The position numbers were made by a program, and so were the translations under genes. This document shows positions 10,906 through 23,129 of a DNA stretch of 64,000 nt, one piece after another. The notes under the pieces were generated by a model. It did no database searches and was not told where the DNA came from. It saw nothing but the letters and a program-made list of their open reading frames with translations. This DNA is from Pogostemon cablin (taxonomy: Eukaryota > Streptophyta > Magnoliopsida > Lamiales > Lamiaceae). Position 1 is the first letter of the stretch, and each line of letters opens with the position of its first letter. The stretch spans positions 49,397-113,396 of the forward strand of contig JAHCLQ010000844.1 of assembly GCA_023678885.1 (NCBI GenBank), given 5' to 3'.

Positions 10906-12978
10906 GCTTGATAATATCGTCCGACTTGAAGACGTTAAATTTAGCACTAGATGGGAGGCAACCCATCATTATCTTTATTGCGTTATTTCTTGTTTTCAAT
11001 AAGGATTGTGGATTTGATTTTATTTTGCATTTTTGGCATTGTAGGTGGATTGTGCTCGTGAGGAAAATGCGAGTTGAAGATACGATGGGTATTTGATTTG
11101 AAGTGTGTAGGTACGTCACACCACTTTTTGCAAACTTAACTCAAAACTCTTGTTTCAATTTAAGTTTGGGGGGATATGGCGTGTGTGGCATACTTTGTCT
11201 TGAAGGCATATACTTTTTGTGTTTTGAGCTAATTTTAAAATTTTTTCTCATGAGTTTTGGTTTGATTTTGGTCCGTTTGGTTGTGTTGAAGTGCATATTA
11301 GTCCATATTTTTAGTGTAATTGTTGAGCTAATGGTTTTGATGAGTTGTTTAGCATAAATGAAGTGTAGTGGAAGCATGAATTGAGCCCGGAGATCAAGTC
11401 GAGATTCGTTGTGCATTCAATCCGGAAGCCCGTGCCAGCCATTTCCACTACCAAATGACTTTCTAAGGGAGTTCACTTTACATCTCATCACTTCTATGTG
11501 CTTAGCATGCCTTGATATTGATTTGTATTGATGTGATTAGCATGTTACTTCGTTTGTTATGTTTTTGGGATGTTTACTTCCGTAATTTAAGATTTCCTTT
11601 TCAATCAAAGATGGGGATGTTTGTGAGCTTAATTGTTATGGATGATATGAATGTGTGCTTCGTTTTCTTATGATGGTGATTTTTGTTTTTGCATGTTATG
11701 TGTTTTTGGTTGTTTCTTGTTTGTTGTGTCTTTATTTTATGTTTTGTATGTTTTCTTATTTTTGTCTAGGGTTGTTTGGTGGTTTGTTGTGGGATGTCAT
11801 GAGTCATTTTTGAATGTGAGCGATGATATATTGTTGTGATAAGTGATGACAAGTTATGATTAAGAATCTCTATACTTTCGAATTGTGACATGTTCTATTT
11901 AACTTGTTCAATTTTGATATGAATGTGGTGTAATAAGTTCCTTAAGGTTCGATCACAAGCTTGTGAGTATTTGAGCCTCAACCGTGCATACATGGTATTT
12001 TTTCATGAGTGGATTGATTGTGTTTGATAAGCTAGAACTTGCTCAAGGACTATAGGAATGAGCCTAATTAGTGGAGATTAGTGAAATGATATAAGGTCAT
12101 CCTTGTTATTATAGTCATTGCCAAATATTTTCATACCATGAAAATCATCCCTAGTCAACCACTCTGAGCCCTTAAGCCTATTTCTTGTGAATTTAGCACA
12201 TTACAAGCCATGACTACCCACTTAAGCCTTATATACATACCTTTTGTGTGAGTAATTGAGGAGATGTGGATTAGAAAGGTTTGATGAGATAGAAAAAGAA
12301 AAAAAAGAAATGGTAAACAAGTAAGAGAAAGGATGAAAAGAGCAAAAATAAAAATAAACATGCAACCTCAAAACAAGAAAATGAGCAAAGCAATAATAAT
12401 ATGCTCAAGTACTTAAAAGTTCAAAGAAGGAAGCATGCATTGAAAGAAGTTCAATCCAAGGAAAAATGATGATTAGTGCTTGTGAACATTAAAGACAAGA
12501 AAGGAAGAAAAAAAGTGGAGAAGTTGGAGAAATTGACCATCTCTTCGATTACTTACACTTGATTAGTCACTATTACCCATATTCTCCCTACCATACCAAA
12601 GAGCCCATCATTACATCCTTAATGAAAGACCTTTTTGATCATTAATTGAAACTTTGGTGATTTGTGAATGTAGTCCACGAGCAAGCTTATAGCAAGTCGA
12701 GTCAATCGATTGATGATTGTTGTTACCTTACTTGAAAGAGTGTTGAGTGAAATTGATAACCTATGTGAGGCTTGAACCGAAAGGGACTATATTACACTTT
12801 ATTCACTTTTGATTGAACTTGTTAATTTCTCATGTCATGAATTTAATGTTGTAGGATGACTTAGCATAATTTGTGGTTCTTATTACTATTGATGTGTTAT
12901 TACTTATGCTCATTTAGTCTTTTCCTAGGTGAAAATCACTCCTCTTGGTCTATTATTTTCGTTGTTCGGGGACGAACA
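10906..12978 (+). other. 3' non-coding region of element A
   Basis: No coding region is supported. The region begins with the conserved AGACGTTAAA...TGGGAGGCAACCC block (10928-10972) and continues with an acceptor-like TTGTAG/GTGG near 11044. It tracks the element C sequence at 48376-48840 and later at 51540-53037, with the env-position ORF deleted near 11430. The distal part has a T-rich stretch (11650-11780) and an A/G-rich stretch (12290-12530). Confidence 0.7.
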
Positions 12979-12998
12979 ACACTTTAAGCTTGGGGATA
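12979..12998 (+). other. Polypurine-like tract of element A
   Basis: The sequence before the 3' LTR (TTTAAGCTTGGGGATA) corresponds to TTTAAGTTTGGGGGTG in element C. It is the expected plus-strand primer region, although weaker than a classical all-purine tract. Confidence 0.55.
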
Positions 12999-14456
12999 TG
13001 ATGAGTGATATTTTCACCTAGATTTTAGTGTCTTTTTATGTGTGTTTTCATATATTTTTATCCATATTTATGTGCTATTTGGTTGTGTTTTGTGTTTTAA
13101 TGGAGATGTGTGTGAATGAGCTTAAACATATGATTTTTAGGCAAAAATAGACCCTAGACGCGAAAAGAAAGACGTAGGAAAAAGCGGATCTCAATTCGGA
13201 GTTGAAACGAGGGAGAACGAGCTAAAATAAAATTATAAAAATAGGGGTTGCACCAACACGGCCGGCCGCGTTGCAGCACACGAGTCGTGTTGCTCAATAC
13301 GGCATTGTAAGCCTTGGCCATTTTCCGACATCAGAAACACCTACACGGCCACCCTGTGGCCGTGTTGCAGCACACGAGCCGTGTTGCTGCAGGATCAAAA
13401 AAATATTAGAACCCTTCTAGAAGCTTCTCAAGGGGTATAAATACCCAATACTTCAATATTTGATTAGAATTTTCAAAGGGTTTCACTCCTACACCTAAAT
13501 CACACACTATTTCCTCCATTTTATACTATCATCTTCATCCATTCTTCATCCATCCATCCACACTTAATCTCCTCCATCAAATCCACCATCCAAGTGATCA
13601 AGGAAGCAAAGGAGAGTGAAGATTGCAAGAAGAAGAAGGAGATCTCCATTGAAGACCTTCAAAGGGGGAATCTAATTCTAATTTTTGTGAACTTCTTTAT
13701 AGTTTGATCATAGAATCTGTAGATTCAATTGTCTAAGTTGTTTTCTCTAAGACTATGATAGGCTATTCTCCTTTGTGAGATTAGCTCCATGATTGGTGTT
13801 GGATAATTTAGTTTTTATGCAAGTTGATTTTAATCTTGAATGGGCTTTGTGTATTTCTATCATTGAATGTTGATTGCTTGATATATATAATGATATGTAT
13901 GATTAATTGTCATGGGCATGTGATTAGATTGAGAAATCAATTATGTGTTTAGGATAGTTCATTGAATCATTTCATCATACACTTCATGTGCATTAATTTA
14001 GAATGAGATAGAGATATCCTTCTAGATTTAGAACCCTTTGATGGAACATTTGATTAGCTTAATCGAGAGATTGGTTGATTAGGTGAGGAGACCAAAACCA
14101 TTAGTGAATTTGTAGTACCTTAAAAGGGAATATTGCCTATGATTTAGTACCTCATTAGGGAACTCGTAGAGTAATTAGTACCTAGTGGGAGGTGTTTGCT
14201 TTGGTCACGATCCTATGTGCTTTTTGGAGTCTTATTGAAGGCCTACAACCTATTCATCTTGAGAGAGAGTTTAGGTGTAATTAGTGATCGCTCCTATGTC
14301 ATGTCCATGAGAAATTAGAATTACTTGCATAATTACTTTGTTATCTATGTCATGATTGTTGCTAATCTCATCCTTCCATCATTTGGAACCCATCATTTAT
14401 CTTTGCTTTTATCTTATTTCTTGCATTAGTTTTAGTGCGTTCATTTGCACGCTTAT
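12999..14456 (+). repeat. 3' LTR of element A, part 1 (interrupted)
   Basis: Matches 7950 onward with scattered substitutions and carries the GC-rich module (13254-13390) and TATAAATA at 13436. It is broken at TTTGCACGCTTAT by a reverse solo LTR and continues at 16051. Confidence 0.9.
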
Positions 14457-16045
14457 TGATTAGCCTTTTGTAGTCGGGATGACTAATTAAAGAATTTATC
14501 GAACCACAGGGAGAAAGGTACTAGAGTTTAAGCGATCTCGTGTTCATTATAGTATTATAGAGATGATCATAAAGGGGATGGATTAATCAAGAAATGGCAA
14601 TAAAATAATTAATTGATAAGATAAACGATAGGATAGATGAATGGAGGATGGATGAAGGAGCCAAGTAGATAGAGAATGAGACTAGCAATACTTAAAGTAT
14701 GAAAAATCTAGGTATCATGCAATGAATTCATATGTGTCATGGGTTAATAATTAAGGGCCAACACGAATTCCACCTAAACTCCCTCTCGAGATGGATGAGA
14801 TATAGATCCTTTACAAGGTCTCAAAAAGGCTCTAAGGTTGGTTCACAATCAAACAATTCCAACTAGGTACTAAGTTCAATTAGAGAGTCCCTTCACACGA
14901 TCAATTGACCTCTCGATCTAATAAATCACAAAGGGTTCTAAATTCCAAAGGATTTCTCAATCTCTTTAAAACTTATAATGCACATGAAGTGTATGATGAA
15001 ATGATTCAGTGAACTATCCTAAACATATAATTGATTTCTCAATCTAATCACATGCCCATGATAATTAATCACACAAATCAACAATACAAATCAAGCAATT
15101 AACAATCAATGATAGAAAATCATAAATTCAATCAACATAGGAATTCAATTGTAAAATACCCATAATTATCCAACATAATTCATATTGCTAATCTCACAAA
15201 GGAGATTAGCCTCTCATAGTCACAAGGAAATCAATATAGACATTAAAATCCTTACAAACCATGATAAACAATAAGGATTCAACACAAAGTTTAGATGAAA
15301 ACTCCCTTGGATGGCTCCAATGGTGATCTTCTTCTTCCCTTTGCAATTCTCTTCTCTCCCTTGCTTCTCTAACTACTTGGATGGTGTATTGGATGGATGG
15401 ATTCAAGGATGGGTGAATGGGATGAAGGGTAGATGGAATGGAGAGAAAGTGTGTGAAAAATGGTGTGAATTAGGTGTAGATTGTATCCAGGAATGATTTC
15501 TGCCTTATTTTCAAGCCAAATGATGAATTTGTGGGCCTAGAACCTTCTGGAAGACGTAAAGATCCAAAAAATGACTTTTGACCCAACATGAGTCGTGTTG
15601 GGTACACGGGTCGTGCTCGGTAGGTCGTGCTCGGTACCTGGGTCGAGTAGGTGCAGCGTAGTCTCACCGTTTCGCGCATAACTTCCACATCCGAAATTCG
15701 ATTTGAATGATTCTTGCGCTCACCCGATCCTCTCTTCCTTGCTTTCTATCCATATAAAAATCTGACAAAGATTCCAACATTTTAAAGTGTAACAAGTCAT
15801 GCAAAGTGGTATACCATTCTAATCATAACTTTCTCGTTTGGACTCCTAATTGAGCTCCGTTTTTTCCTACGTCTTCCTTTTCATGTCTAGAATTCATTTT
15901 TAACTGAAAATCATTCATTTAAGCTCATTCACACACATTTTCATAAAAACACAAAACACAACCAAAATACACAAAAATACGGATAAAATAATACGAACAC
16001 GAATATAAAAAGGCACTAAAATCTAGGTGAAAATATCACTCATCA
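14457..16045 (-). mobile_element. Solo LTR of an A/C-type element in reverse orientation
   Basis: 1589 bases with LTR ends TGATTAGCC...CACTCATCA, flanked by the 5-bp duplication CTTAT (14452-14456 and 16046-16050). Read on the minus strand it starts like the A and C LTRs and ends like the C LTR. It has no internal region, so it is a product of LTR-LTR recombination. It contains a reduced CpG-rich module near 15590-15655. The small ORFs in it are not genes. Confidence 0.93.
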
Positions 16046-16050
16046 CTTAT

Positions 16051-16175
16051 CCTCCATTCCATTCCATCGTCCTTATAAAATCACGATAACTTGAGATCGC
16101 TTAAACTCTAGCACCTTCCTCCCTGTGGTTCGATAAATTCTTTAATTGGTCATCCCGACTATTAACGACCAATCA
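16051..16175 (+). repeat. 3' LTR of element A, part 2
   Basis: The last 125 bases of the LTR, resuming after the duplicated CTTAT and ending GACCAATCA, match 9425-9545. Confidence 0.9.
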
Positions 16176-16177
16176 CC

Positions 16178-17566
16178 TGTTGGCTTTCGATCGTTTGGTT
16201 AACGTGACCCGTTAGGGTTCCATGTATTTCTAACAAGCAGCGGAAGCAAGTAAACATGAAACGCATTACCTTTCACCAAGGGTTGATGTAGAGGTTGAAT
16301 TCTCGCTGGCAGACTGCGCAGTCCCACGAGAATAGCCATAAGTTCCTCTTCTGATGTCGGAATTGAGTGGTCTTTGCGCTCAGACGATCCTCTCTTCGAC
16401 GGTTTTCCGTCAGTATATAATACATCAAAATCGGAGTACTGTACAATTTTTTATGAATTTTGTAACATGACGAACTGCAGCAGCAAACGACCTTCCGGTC
16501 TTCTGTTGTATGTCCCAAGTCCGATCTCGACGTCGTGTGGGCGACGATCTATGAGACCTACTCAATCTGCTATCAACCCTAATCACACGTGAATAATGAA
16601 TTAGATTAGGGTTCCAGATAAGCTGAGGTGACTTATATACATGGGCTACAGCAGGGACCAGGAGGAGAAATTGGGTTGGGCCTCCATTGGGCTTAAGTAT
16701 CCAAGCTTAGCCCAAAGCTTATACTTAAGTCCAATAATAATAATATATTCCACTAAAATATTATTACTGCACTACCGTACCAATCCCAAAATTACGTTTT
16801 GGGCTCCTTCTTATTATGAGCCCGTTAGTCTCCCCATGTTTAAGATATACAATGTCCATTAATTAATTTAAGTTACTGACAACTCAATTAATTAATATCT
16901 CATCCAAGAGTAGTACCACTCAACCTCATTATCATGCCGGAATAAATTCCACCTGCAGGGTTTACATGATAATCCTTATGAGCTCCTCAAGGGGACATCA
17001 TCAACCTATGACGGACACGGATTCCTTCTACAATCAACAGCACACCATAGATACAGCACTATTTCCCAACTCACCGAGTTTATTGATTTAATTGCATCTA
17101 AATCTCACCCATTGATGAATCAAAGAAATATATACTGCCCTACGTGTCGAGGTTATTGTATAGGGATTAAGAGCACGAACATCCATAATAACAGAGATCA
17201 AGTTCTTCTATAAGTCAGTATAAGTTGAATGATCTCAGGTGGTCCTGCTCAATACACATAAGTGCACTAGAGTGATTCTATAGCCAAGACAAGCTAATAC
17301 CAAACCACACTACAACCATCCCGATAGAGAGTCCCCGTCTATCTCGGTTGTGAGCATCTGTTTATACTTTATAATGAAACCGATAATATGATCTTCCGCG
17401 TGTTGTCGCACAACATATTATCTACAGTATAAAGTAAGTGGACTATTGCATCATGCATATAAATAAATTATAAGACGCAATCATTTGATCATATGATTCT
17501 CATTTCAAATTAATTGTTTAAACATTGTTCATACAAAAACCTAGACTTTTAGTATACAATCCAACA
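16178..17566 (-). repeat. 3' LTR of Copia element
   Basis: 1389 bases, nearly identical to 23130-24518. The small frames at 16273-16518, 16374-16592 and 16641-16862 recur unchanged in the other LTR and are not genes. Confidence 0.95.
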
Positions 17567-17579
17567 ATCTCCCACTTAT
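17567..17579 (-). other. Polypurine tract of Copia element
   Basis: ATCTCCCACTTAT on the plus strand reads as ATAAGTGGGAGAT on the element strand, directly before its 3' LTR. This is a typical Copia purine tract. Confidence 0.85.
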
Positions 17580-19560
17580 ACTAAAAGACTATGCTGTTAT
17601 GTCTTCTACCATACATCTGATTTCCACTCCCACTACTCGGCCATCAAAAGCTCTCGCCTTAAGGTCCTTGTTAATGGATTTACTAGGTTATCATCCGATG
17701 CAATCTAGGTGACAACAACCTTCCCCTCATCATACGATTTCTCATAACAGGTGGTACTCGCGCTCCATGTGTTTAATTGCCTTATGGACTTGTGATTCCT
17801 TCAAGTTTGCAACTGCACCAATATCATCAATATAAATTTTGATATCCTTGGACAAACTTAGAAACACTACAAAGTCCATCATGAAGTTTCTAGAGTCATA
17901 CAGATACATTGGTTGCCTCATAGGCTCCAATTTATCATCTTTCCATATGGAGTCCGAAGTCTGAAATATATTTCTATATAACACTCCTCCACATTATGAC
18001 TCAACTTCCTAAAATTAAACACATAACCTTGAGGTGGATTTACTGCCGTCCAATCTGACTAAAAAATCTGAATCTACGTAATCCACAAGAAGCAGTGAAT
18101 CTGTCCAGTAAGCTTACATATAATTTCTAGTCCTTCTCAGGCACTTCATATATGTCTTACCATAGCTCATCATTCTTGTTCCAGGTTACGTTGATACCCA
18201 CTGTTCTTGCATTTAGCAAAATAGATATCCATACTCATGTATAGCATTCCTTAGATTAGGCTTCCTCATTTGCCGAAGCATAAGGAACTGCTTTAATCTC
18301 CTTTATCTTCCTTTTGTGTCTCAAGACACATTTCCTTAGATAAAGTCACATGCTAAAACGAGTAAGGATTGTATCATTTCATGAAGCTTGAGATAAGCAT
18401 AACATCCTTTCTTGTGATCCGTATTACCGTGATCAAAAGGATATTTTTGCTCCTCTTAAGTCCTTCATCTTATACCGCTTTATTAACCATACCCCATACG
18501 CCCGATAATACTCTTTCATTGTCTCCAATGAGCAAGATAATATCTATGTATAGTACAAGTAATACCACCACGTTTCCATCACTCTTTTCAATACACAAGA
18601 CACATCCGCGCATTGAATAAATCCATATCTTTGGATTTCCTCATCAAAACGGATGCATCATGATCTTGAAGCTTGCTTTAGTCCATCGATGGACACTTTT
18701 AAGCTTCCTATCACAATGCTCTTAGCCCTTTGCAATGAATCACTCTGGTTGCTTCACATAGATGTTTTCCTCAAGACTTCCAATTAGGAAAGTTGTCTTG
18801 ACATCTATTTGCTATCCCTCATATTCCATATGAGTAGCAACATATAAAAGAATCCGGATCAATATAGGCACAGCTACTGGCGAACAGGTTTTCTCATAAT
18901 CGAACCCTTTCTTTCTGAGTATACCTTTTCCCAACAAGCTTTACTTCCAAGGTTTTCACCTTACCGTATGATCCTCTTTTATTTTGTATGACCACTTCCA
19001 ATGGTTTTCACACCATCCGTGGTTCTACAATCATCCAGATCTTATTTAGAATCTATTGATTCTATTTCAACATTTATTGCATTTTGTTAAGATTTCGCAT
19101 TTCTATCTTGTAGTTCTTCGTCGTATCTGTGGGTCCATTCCATGTTTACTAGGGACCAAGCCTCACGACTTTCCCAAAACATATATCTATCAGGTTTTAG
19201 AACAACCTTCCCACTACGAGAAGACACTACACGCAATTGTGTATCAGATGTGACACGCGTCGCAGTTTACCTTGTGGTATATCCTCTTGTACACTTGGTA
19301 CTAATACTTTGTGTTTTCCTCTCACTTCCTTTAGAACAACTTATACATGGGTATTTGATTTATTACATAGTTCTTTTTCCAAAAATCTAGTGTTTATGTT
19401 AACAATCACTCTTCGATCTTGTAGACTAAATAAATCATCCTTCATTTTTCTAGGATATCCCACAAACAGAAAAACATTCTTACGAATTACTGTTCCTACG
19501 GCATATCCATAAAATGAATTTAGTAATTCCAAATAATTCATCATCTATCTAATCACTACC
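17580..19560 (-). pseudogene. Copia pol relic: integrase end, RT, RNase H
   Basis: Read on the minus strand, the order is that of Copia pol. An integrase C-terminal piece around 19360-19500 keeps VFLFVGYPRKMK. An RT part around 18790-18960 keeps GFDYEKTCSPVA and then QIDVKTTFLIGSLEE. The RT catalytic region around 18500-18570 is degenerate (IDIILLIGDNE where YVDD is expected). The RNase H end around 17740-18010 keeps HKAIKHMEREYHLL. Many stops and frameshifts separate these islands, so nothing is functional. The decay contrasts sharply with the near-identity of the LTRs. Confidence 0.8.
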
Positions 19561-20470
19561 ATAAGAGTGCTATTCCTTCTATTCGTCACACCATTAAGGT
19601 GGAAAATTCATTTCCGAAGGTACCTTTCTCTTACTAGATTAGAAGACTCATTATTAATTACTATTTGTCGCATCCAGGGGATAAACATGATTTAAGAGTA
19701 TACAAATTGTTCACCAACGTATCATAACATATTACAACTCTATCCTTCATTATAATGACCATGTCATTTAAATGAAATGGAGTATCCATCTATTAATGCA
19801 TAGAAACCGAAATCAAATTATTTCTATGAAAACGTACGTAAAGACAATTTCATAAAATCAAACGTTTATTCATATCGTAAGATAAATAAACAACTCCCAC
19901 TGCAACAGCCACTACTCTCGTAGTATTATCCATGTATAAAATAATCTTACCCTCACTTAGTAATAAACATTTAGTGATTCCGGTATCTACACAATGTATC
20001 AGTAGATGCCATCACTAATCATGTTTAAACAACTAGTGAATAAGATATAAACCTTGTTCATATTATGATGAAAATGGCTTTCCTTTGCCACATGTTTTGT
20101 TAGAAGTTTCCCACCATATACATCCTCTTGTAATTCAGGTGAAACTTGCTCAAAACACCTAGGCAAATGATGGAGAGTAAATTGATCTAGGTTTCCCCTT
20201 CAATTTCTACTTCAAGCTTTTCAATTCATTCATCAAGTCAACCATGACTTCTTGCCTTTTAACCTCACTCAAGTATCCGAAGAGTTTCATGAGACCATCA
20301 TATTTCTATGAACCTCTCACCTCTCCACTAGAGACTTTAATAGGCATCATGAACATCCTTAAGGAATAACACATTTTTATTTTCTTAAGCAGTAAAATCA
20401 AAACCAAGATTCTTTTCTAATCATCTAATTTTGGACCAGTAAATATAATTTCTTTTAGTTAACAATAAGA
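19561..20470 (-). pseudogene. Probable upstream pol/gag remnant of Copia element
   Basis: The position between the integrase relic and the leader predicts integrase N-terminus, protease and gag. Short minus-strand stretches look gag-like (around 20150-20300), but I cannot follow a reading frame or find the CCHC knuckle or protease motif. The assignment is by position and composition only. Confidence 0.35.
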
Positions 20471-20891
20471 GAGATAAAACCATTTGAAATTACAGAGAAT
20501 CATAAATAAATATACCGATCAAATCTTTGAATTTTATCCTTTTATATTAATTCCCTCAAAATAATATAAAAATAAAATTCACCGACATCTCAAGCACCGT
20601 GAGTCTGCAAGCCACGTTAGTGTGGACGTTTACAAACCCAAACATTTACAAGAGAAGGTTATACCCATTAATTTCATTAGTCAACCTAACCTCATGACAA
20701 AATAATTAATAGTCGGTTCCTCTTTAGCCATGCAAATAAAAGCAGTGACTCCGTTGGGGAGGATACTAATTATTTACACCTAAGTGTACACCATTATTTG
20801 ATCCCAAGTCCACTGCGCGAGCTTGTGTGCCTTACAGTTGGAGAAGTACACACGCGCTCGGATAGCTTCCTACAATCATCAATTATAAGTT

Positions 20892-21090
20892 TGTACCAGT
20901 GAGCCCCACATAAACTCATCCGTTAGGGAGGAAGGCCTATTGCCAACACGTAAGTTCATGTGCCACATTACAAACAATAATTATGTAATGAAGTCTGTAC
21001 CAGTGATCCGTGAATAAACTCATCCGTTAGGGAGGAAGGCCTATTGCCAACACGCAAGTTTACTCACATCACTTACAAACCAATAATGGA
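20892..21090. repeat. Direct duplication, period about 104 bp
   Basis: Copies start at 20892 and 20996 with TGTACCAGTGA and share AAACTCATCCGTTAGGGAGG and GGCCTATTGCCAACACG. There are two copies. Confidence 0.85.
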
Positions 21091-21355
21091 GGCTGCGGGA
21101 ATTTTTACCAATCCCCTCTCCCACTTAGTTATTTAAAACCGAGAGTTTTTACATGCATATAATATTCAGAATAATATACGCAATCCTAGCATGCTCCTAT
21201 CACGGCACATAAGGCAGTAAATCCCAAAGAGTCATGCATACATATATAACAATAATCAATAATTAAATCAATCATTAACAGTTATATATCAGCGAATTCG
21301 ATTGTTCGCCATCAGGGACGAATATCAGCAAAGACTTCCAAACTATCAAAATTTT

Positions 21356-21545
21356 GAAATTTCCAGATTGTCCAATTTTCGAAACCATCGATATCGACCG
21401 TCGATGTCGTCCAGATTATCAAAATCATCGATATCGACTAGATTATCAAATATTCGAAAAACATCAAGATTATCAACATTCCAAAACTATCGATATCGAT
21501 CGTCGATATCGTCTAGATTATCGAAATCATCGATATCGACGAGCA
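21356..21545. repeat. ATCGATATCGAC repeats
   Basis: Roughly 1.8 copies of a ~105-bp unit, each holding two copies of ATCGATATCGA(C/T) and one CGTCGAT(A/G)TCGTC. The motif is a nested palindrome (ATCGAT, GATATC, TCGATATCGA). Confidence 0.8.
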
Positions 21546-21548
21546 ACC

Positions 21549-21800
21549 ATATACAACAATAATAGATAATTAAATTAATTATGTCAGTTATATATTAGGA
21601 ATTAATTCAACATCCATATATAACAATAATAGACAATTAATTATAGCAGTTATATATTAGGAATTAATTCGACATCCATATATGACAATAATAGATTATT
21701 AAATCAATTATAGCAGTCATATATTAGGAATTAATTCGACATCCATATATAACAATAATATACAATCTATTATGGCAGTTATATATTAGGAATTAGTTTT
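21549..21800. repeat. AT-rich tandem repeats of about 65 bp
   Basis: Four units, each with CATATATAACAATAATA and AGTTATATATTAGGAATTA, with a further diverged copy near 21920-21975. They are AT-rich and carry no coding signal. Confidence 0.85.
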
Positions 21801-22238
21801 CCTAAAATTGGATGTCTTATCCAACACTCTAGCAATACATGCATATAATATACCAAATATAATATGCAATCTAGCATGCTTCTATATAAGACAATAAATC
21901 ATAGAGATCAGGCATCCATATATATATAACAATAATAGACAATTAAATCAATTATGACAGTTATATATATTAGGAATAAAAACGCCTCTAAATTTTAATG
22001 TCTTGTCCGACACTTCTACTGTGGAATTGATGCCTTACGCAACAAGCAGGATTGCTTGTGCCCCAAGACGTCCATCGTCATATCCCACCATCAATCGTGT
22101 CAGGGAGCGCTCCAAGTGCCTTGACGAGCGCCCCTCGCCCGGACTGTCGCTCGTCCAAGGGCCTACTTGCATGGAACCAAGTTCAGCCCAACGCGCAACA
22201 CCAAACTACACCAACTATCGTTCGTAGTTCAAAACTGC

Positions 22239-22513
22239 AAAAATCTCAGAATCCAATCTCCACCGTCCAGAATCTATAACTGTAAGTTCTGAACATGCTG
22301 TCCAAATTACAGGTCGATCCAACGGTTATTTTGAGAGAAACGGCTCTTTTCCCTCGACTGCGCAAAACAGAATCGGCCAAATATCTGCTTCTGTTTTCAG
22401 CGTAATCCCAACAAGAAAAAGCTCCAAATTCGATCTCCACCGTTCAGAATGTACATCCATAAGGTCTGAACGTGCTGACCAAATTACAGCTCAATCCGAC
22501 CGTTGAAACTCCG
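22239..22513. repeat. Two related ~95-bp segments spaced 177 bp apart
   Basis: Both copies carry ATCTCCACCGT(C/T)CAGAAT, then (G/A)GT(T/C)TGAAC(A/G)TGCTG and CCAAATTACAG. They are diverged duplicates within the Copia leader. Confidence 0.75.
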
Positions 22514-22809
22514 GTAATTGTATCTGCAATATCACTGCGCTGGATTTTCTCTCAAAAACGTGATTCTATTTTTGCCCTCTTTTTCTTCTTCCTTGCATGT
22601 GAAATTGACGAACAGCTTTCGTCGAATCCTCTCACATACAACCATGGATGAATTGATATGATACAGGGTATATATCACATAGGGATATTCATGGTTTGCG
22701 CAATAAAACCAAAACCCTAAACATGTGATCCTAATTCCGAAAAATTAATCACATAAACCCTAGCCTAACATGTCACGCTTCACCACGAAACCGAAGCTCT
22801 GATACCAAT

Positions 22810-23020
22810 TGTTGGGTTTATCTGCCCAGGGAGCCGGGCTCACTCAATCCACTAGCATGATATTGTCCGCTTTGGGCCGCCCACTGGCCCGCACGGTTTT
22901 ACCACTCTGGGTATCACACCCAAAAGGCCTCATGCTAGGGAGAGTCCATCCCTCATTTATAAACCTCTCGACATCCCCACTTCTAACCGATGTGGGACTT
23001 TGGTTGACACCCAACCAACA
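22810..23020 (-). repeat. TRIM-type short LTR
   Basis: 211 bases with inverted termini TGTTGG / CCAACA. It is flanked by a purine tract on its 5' side and a primer site on its 3' side, the reverse of the usual situation at either end of an intact element. Confidence 0.75.
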
Positions 23021-23115
23021 TTTCCCCCTCAAACAAAGTCCCGCAGCTAGACCATCCAGTTTGAGGTCCGAACATCCCACCAACCCCGGGCTGGGCCGGT
23101 TAAGTCTGGGGCCTG

Positions 23116-23127
23116 GCTCTGATACCA
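23116..23127 (-). other. Initiator-Met tRNA primer site, proximal copy
   Basis: GCTCTGATACCA on the plus strand is TGGTATCAGAGC on the element strand, complementary to the 3' end of initiator tRNA-Met. It lies two bases from the 5' LTR. A second copy lies at 22796-22807. Confidence 0.88.
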
Positions 23128-23129
23128 AT

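Larger units (their letters stand above)
7950..16175 (+). mobile_element. Element A: Athila-like LTR retrotransposon lacking most of pol
   Basis: The LTRs begin TGATGAGTGATATTTT and end GACCAATCA, with a degenerate tRNA-Asp primer site after the 5' LTR and a G-rich tract before the 3' LTR. The left target duplication is CCACG (7945-7949). On the right, CC (16176-16177) continues after the Copia insert as ATG (24524-24526), giving CCATG: one C-to-T change at a CpG. Without the solo LTR in its 3' LTR the element is about 6.6 kb. The internal region has gag-derived sequence and an integrase C-terminal remnant but no protease, RT, RNase H, integrase core or env-position ORF. Confidence 0.88.
20471..22795 (-). 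other. Long repeat-rich non-coding leader of the Copia element
   Basis: No coding region is supported. The region holds four separate repeat systems: a ~104-bp direct duplication (20892-21090), ATCGATATCGAC-bearing repeats (21356-21545), ~65-bp AT-rich repeats (21549-21800) and a ~177-bp spaced duplication (22239-22513). The rest is AT-rich without recognisable motifs. Confidence 0.65.
22796..23127 (-). mobile_element. TRIM-like module captured at the Copia primer site
   Basis: Minus-strand order: primer site TGGTATCAGAGC (23127-23116), about 85 bases of GC-rich internal sequence, purine tract GAGGGGGAAA (23030-23021), a 211-bp LTR with TGTTGG...CCAACA ends (23020-22810), then a second TGGTATCAGAGC (22807-22796). 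The sequence resembles the short non-coding TRIM elements of plants (GATGTGGGACTTTGGTTG and CCGCTTTGGGCC parts). A normal TRIM would be LTR-PBS-internal-PPT-LTR; here one LTR is missing and the primer site is duplicated around the unit. It sits exactly between the Copia LTR and the rest of the Copia leader. Confidence 0.78.

Noticed and set aside
11141..11839. Several small ORFs in the 3' region of element A
   Set aside because: The sequence is homologous to the non-coding 3' region of element C, where the frames are not kept.
16273..16862. Small ORFs in the Copia LTR
   Set aside because: Identical frames recur in the other LTR (23225-23814) and have no resemblance to known proteins.
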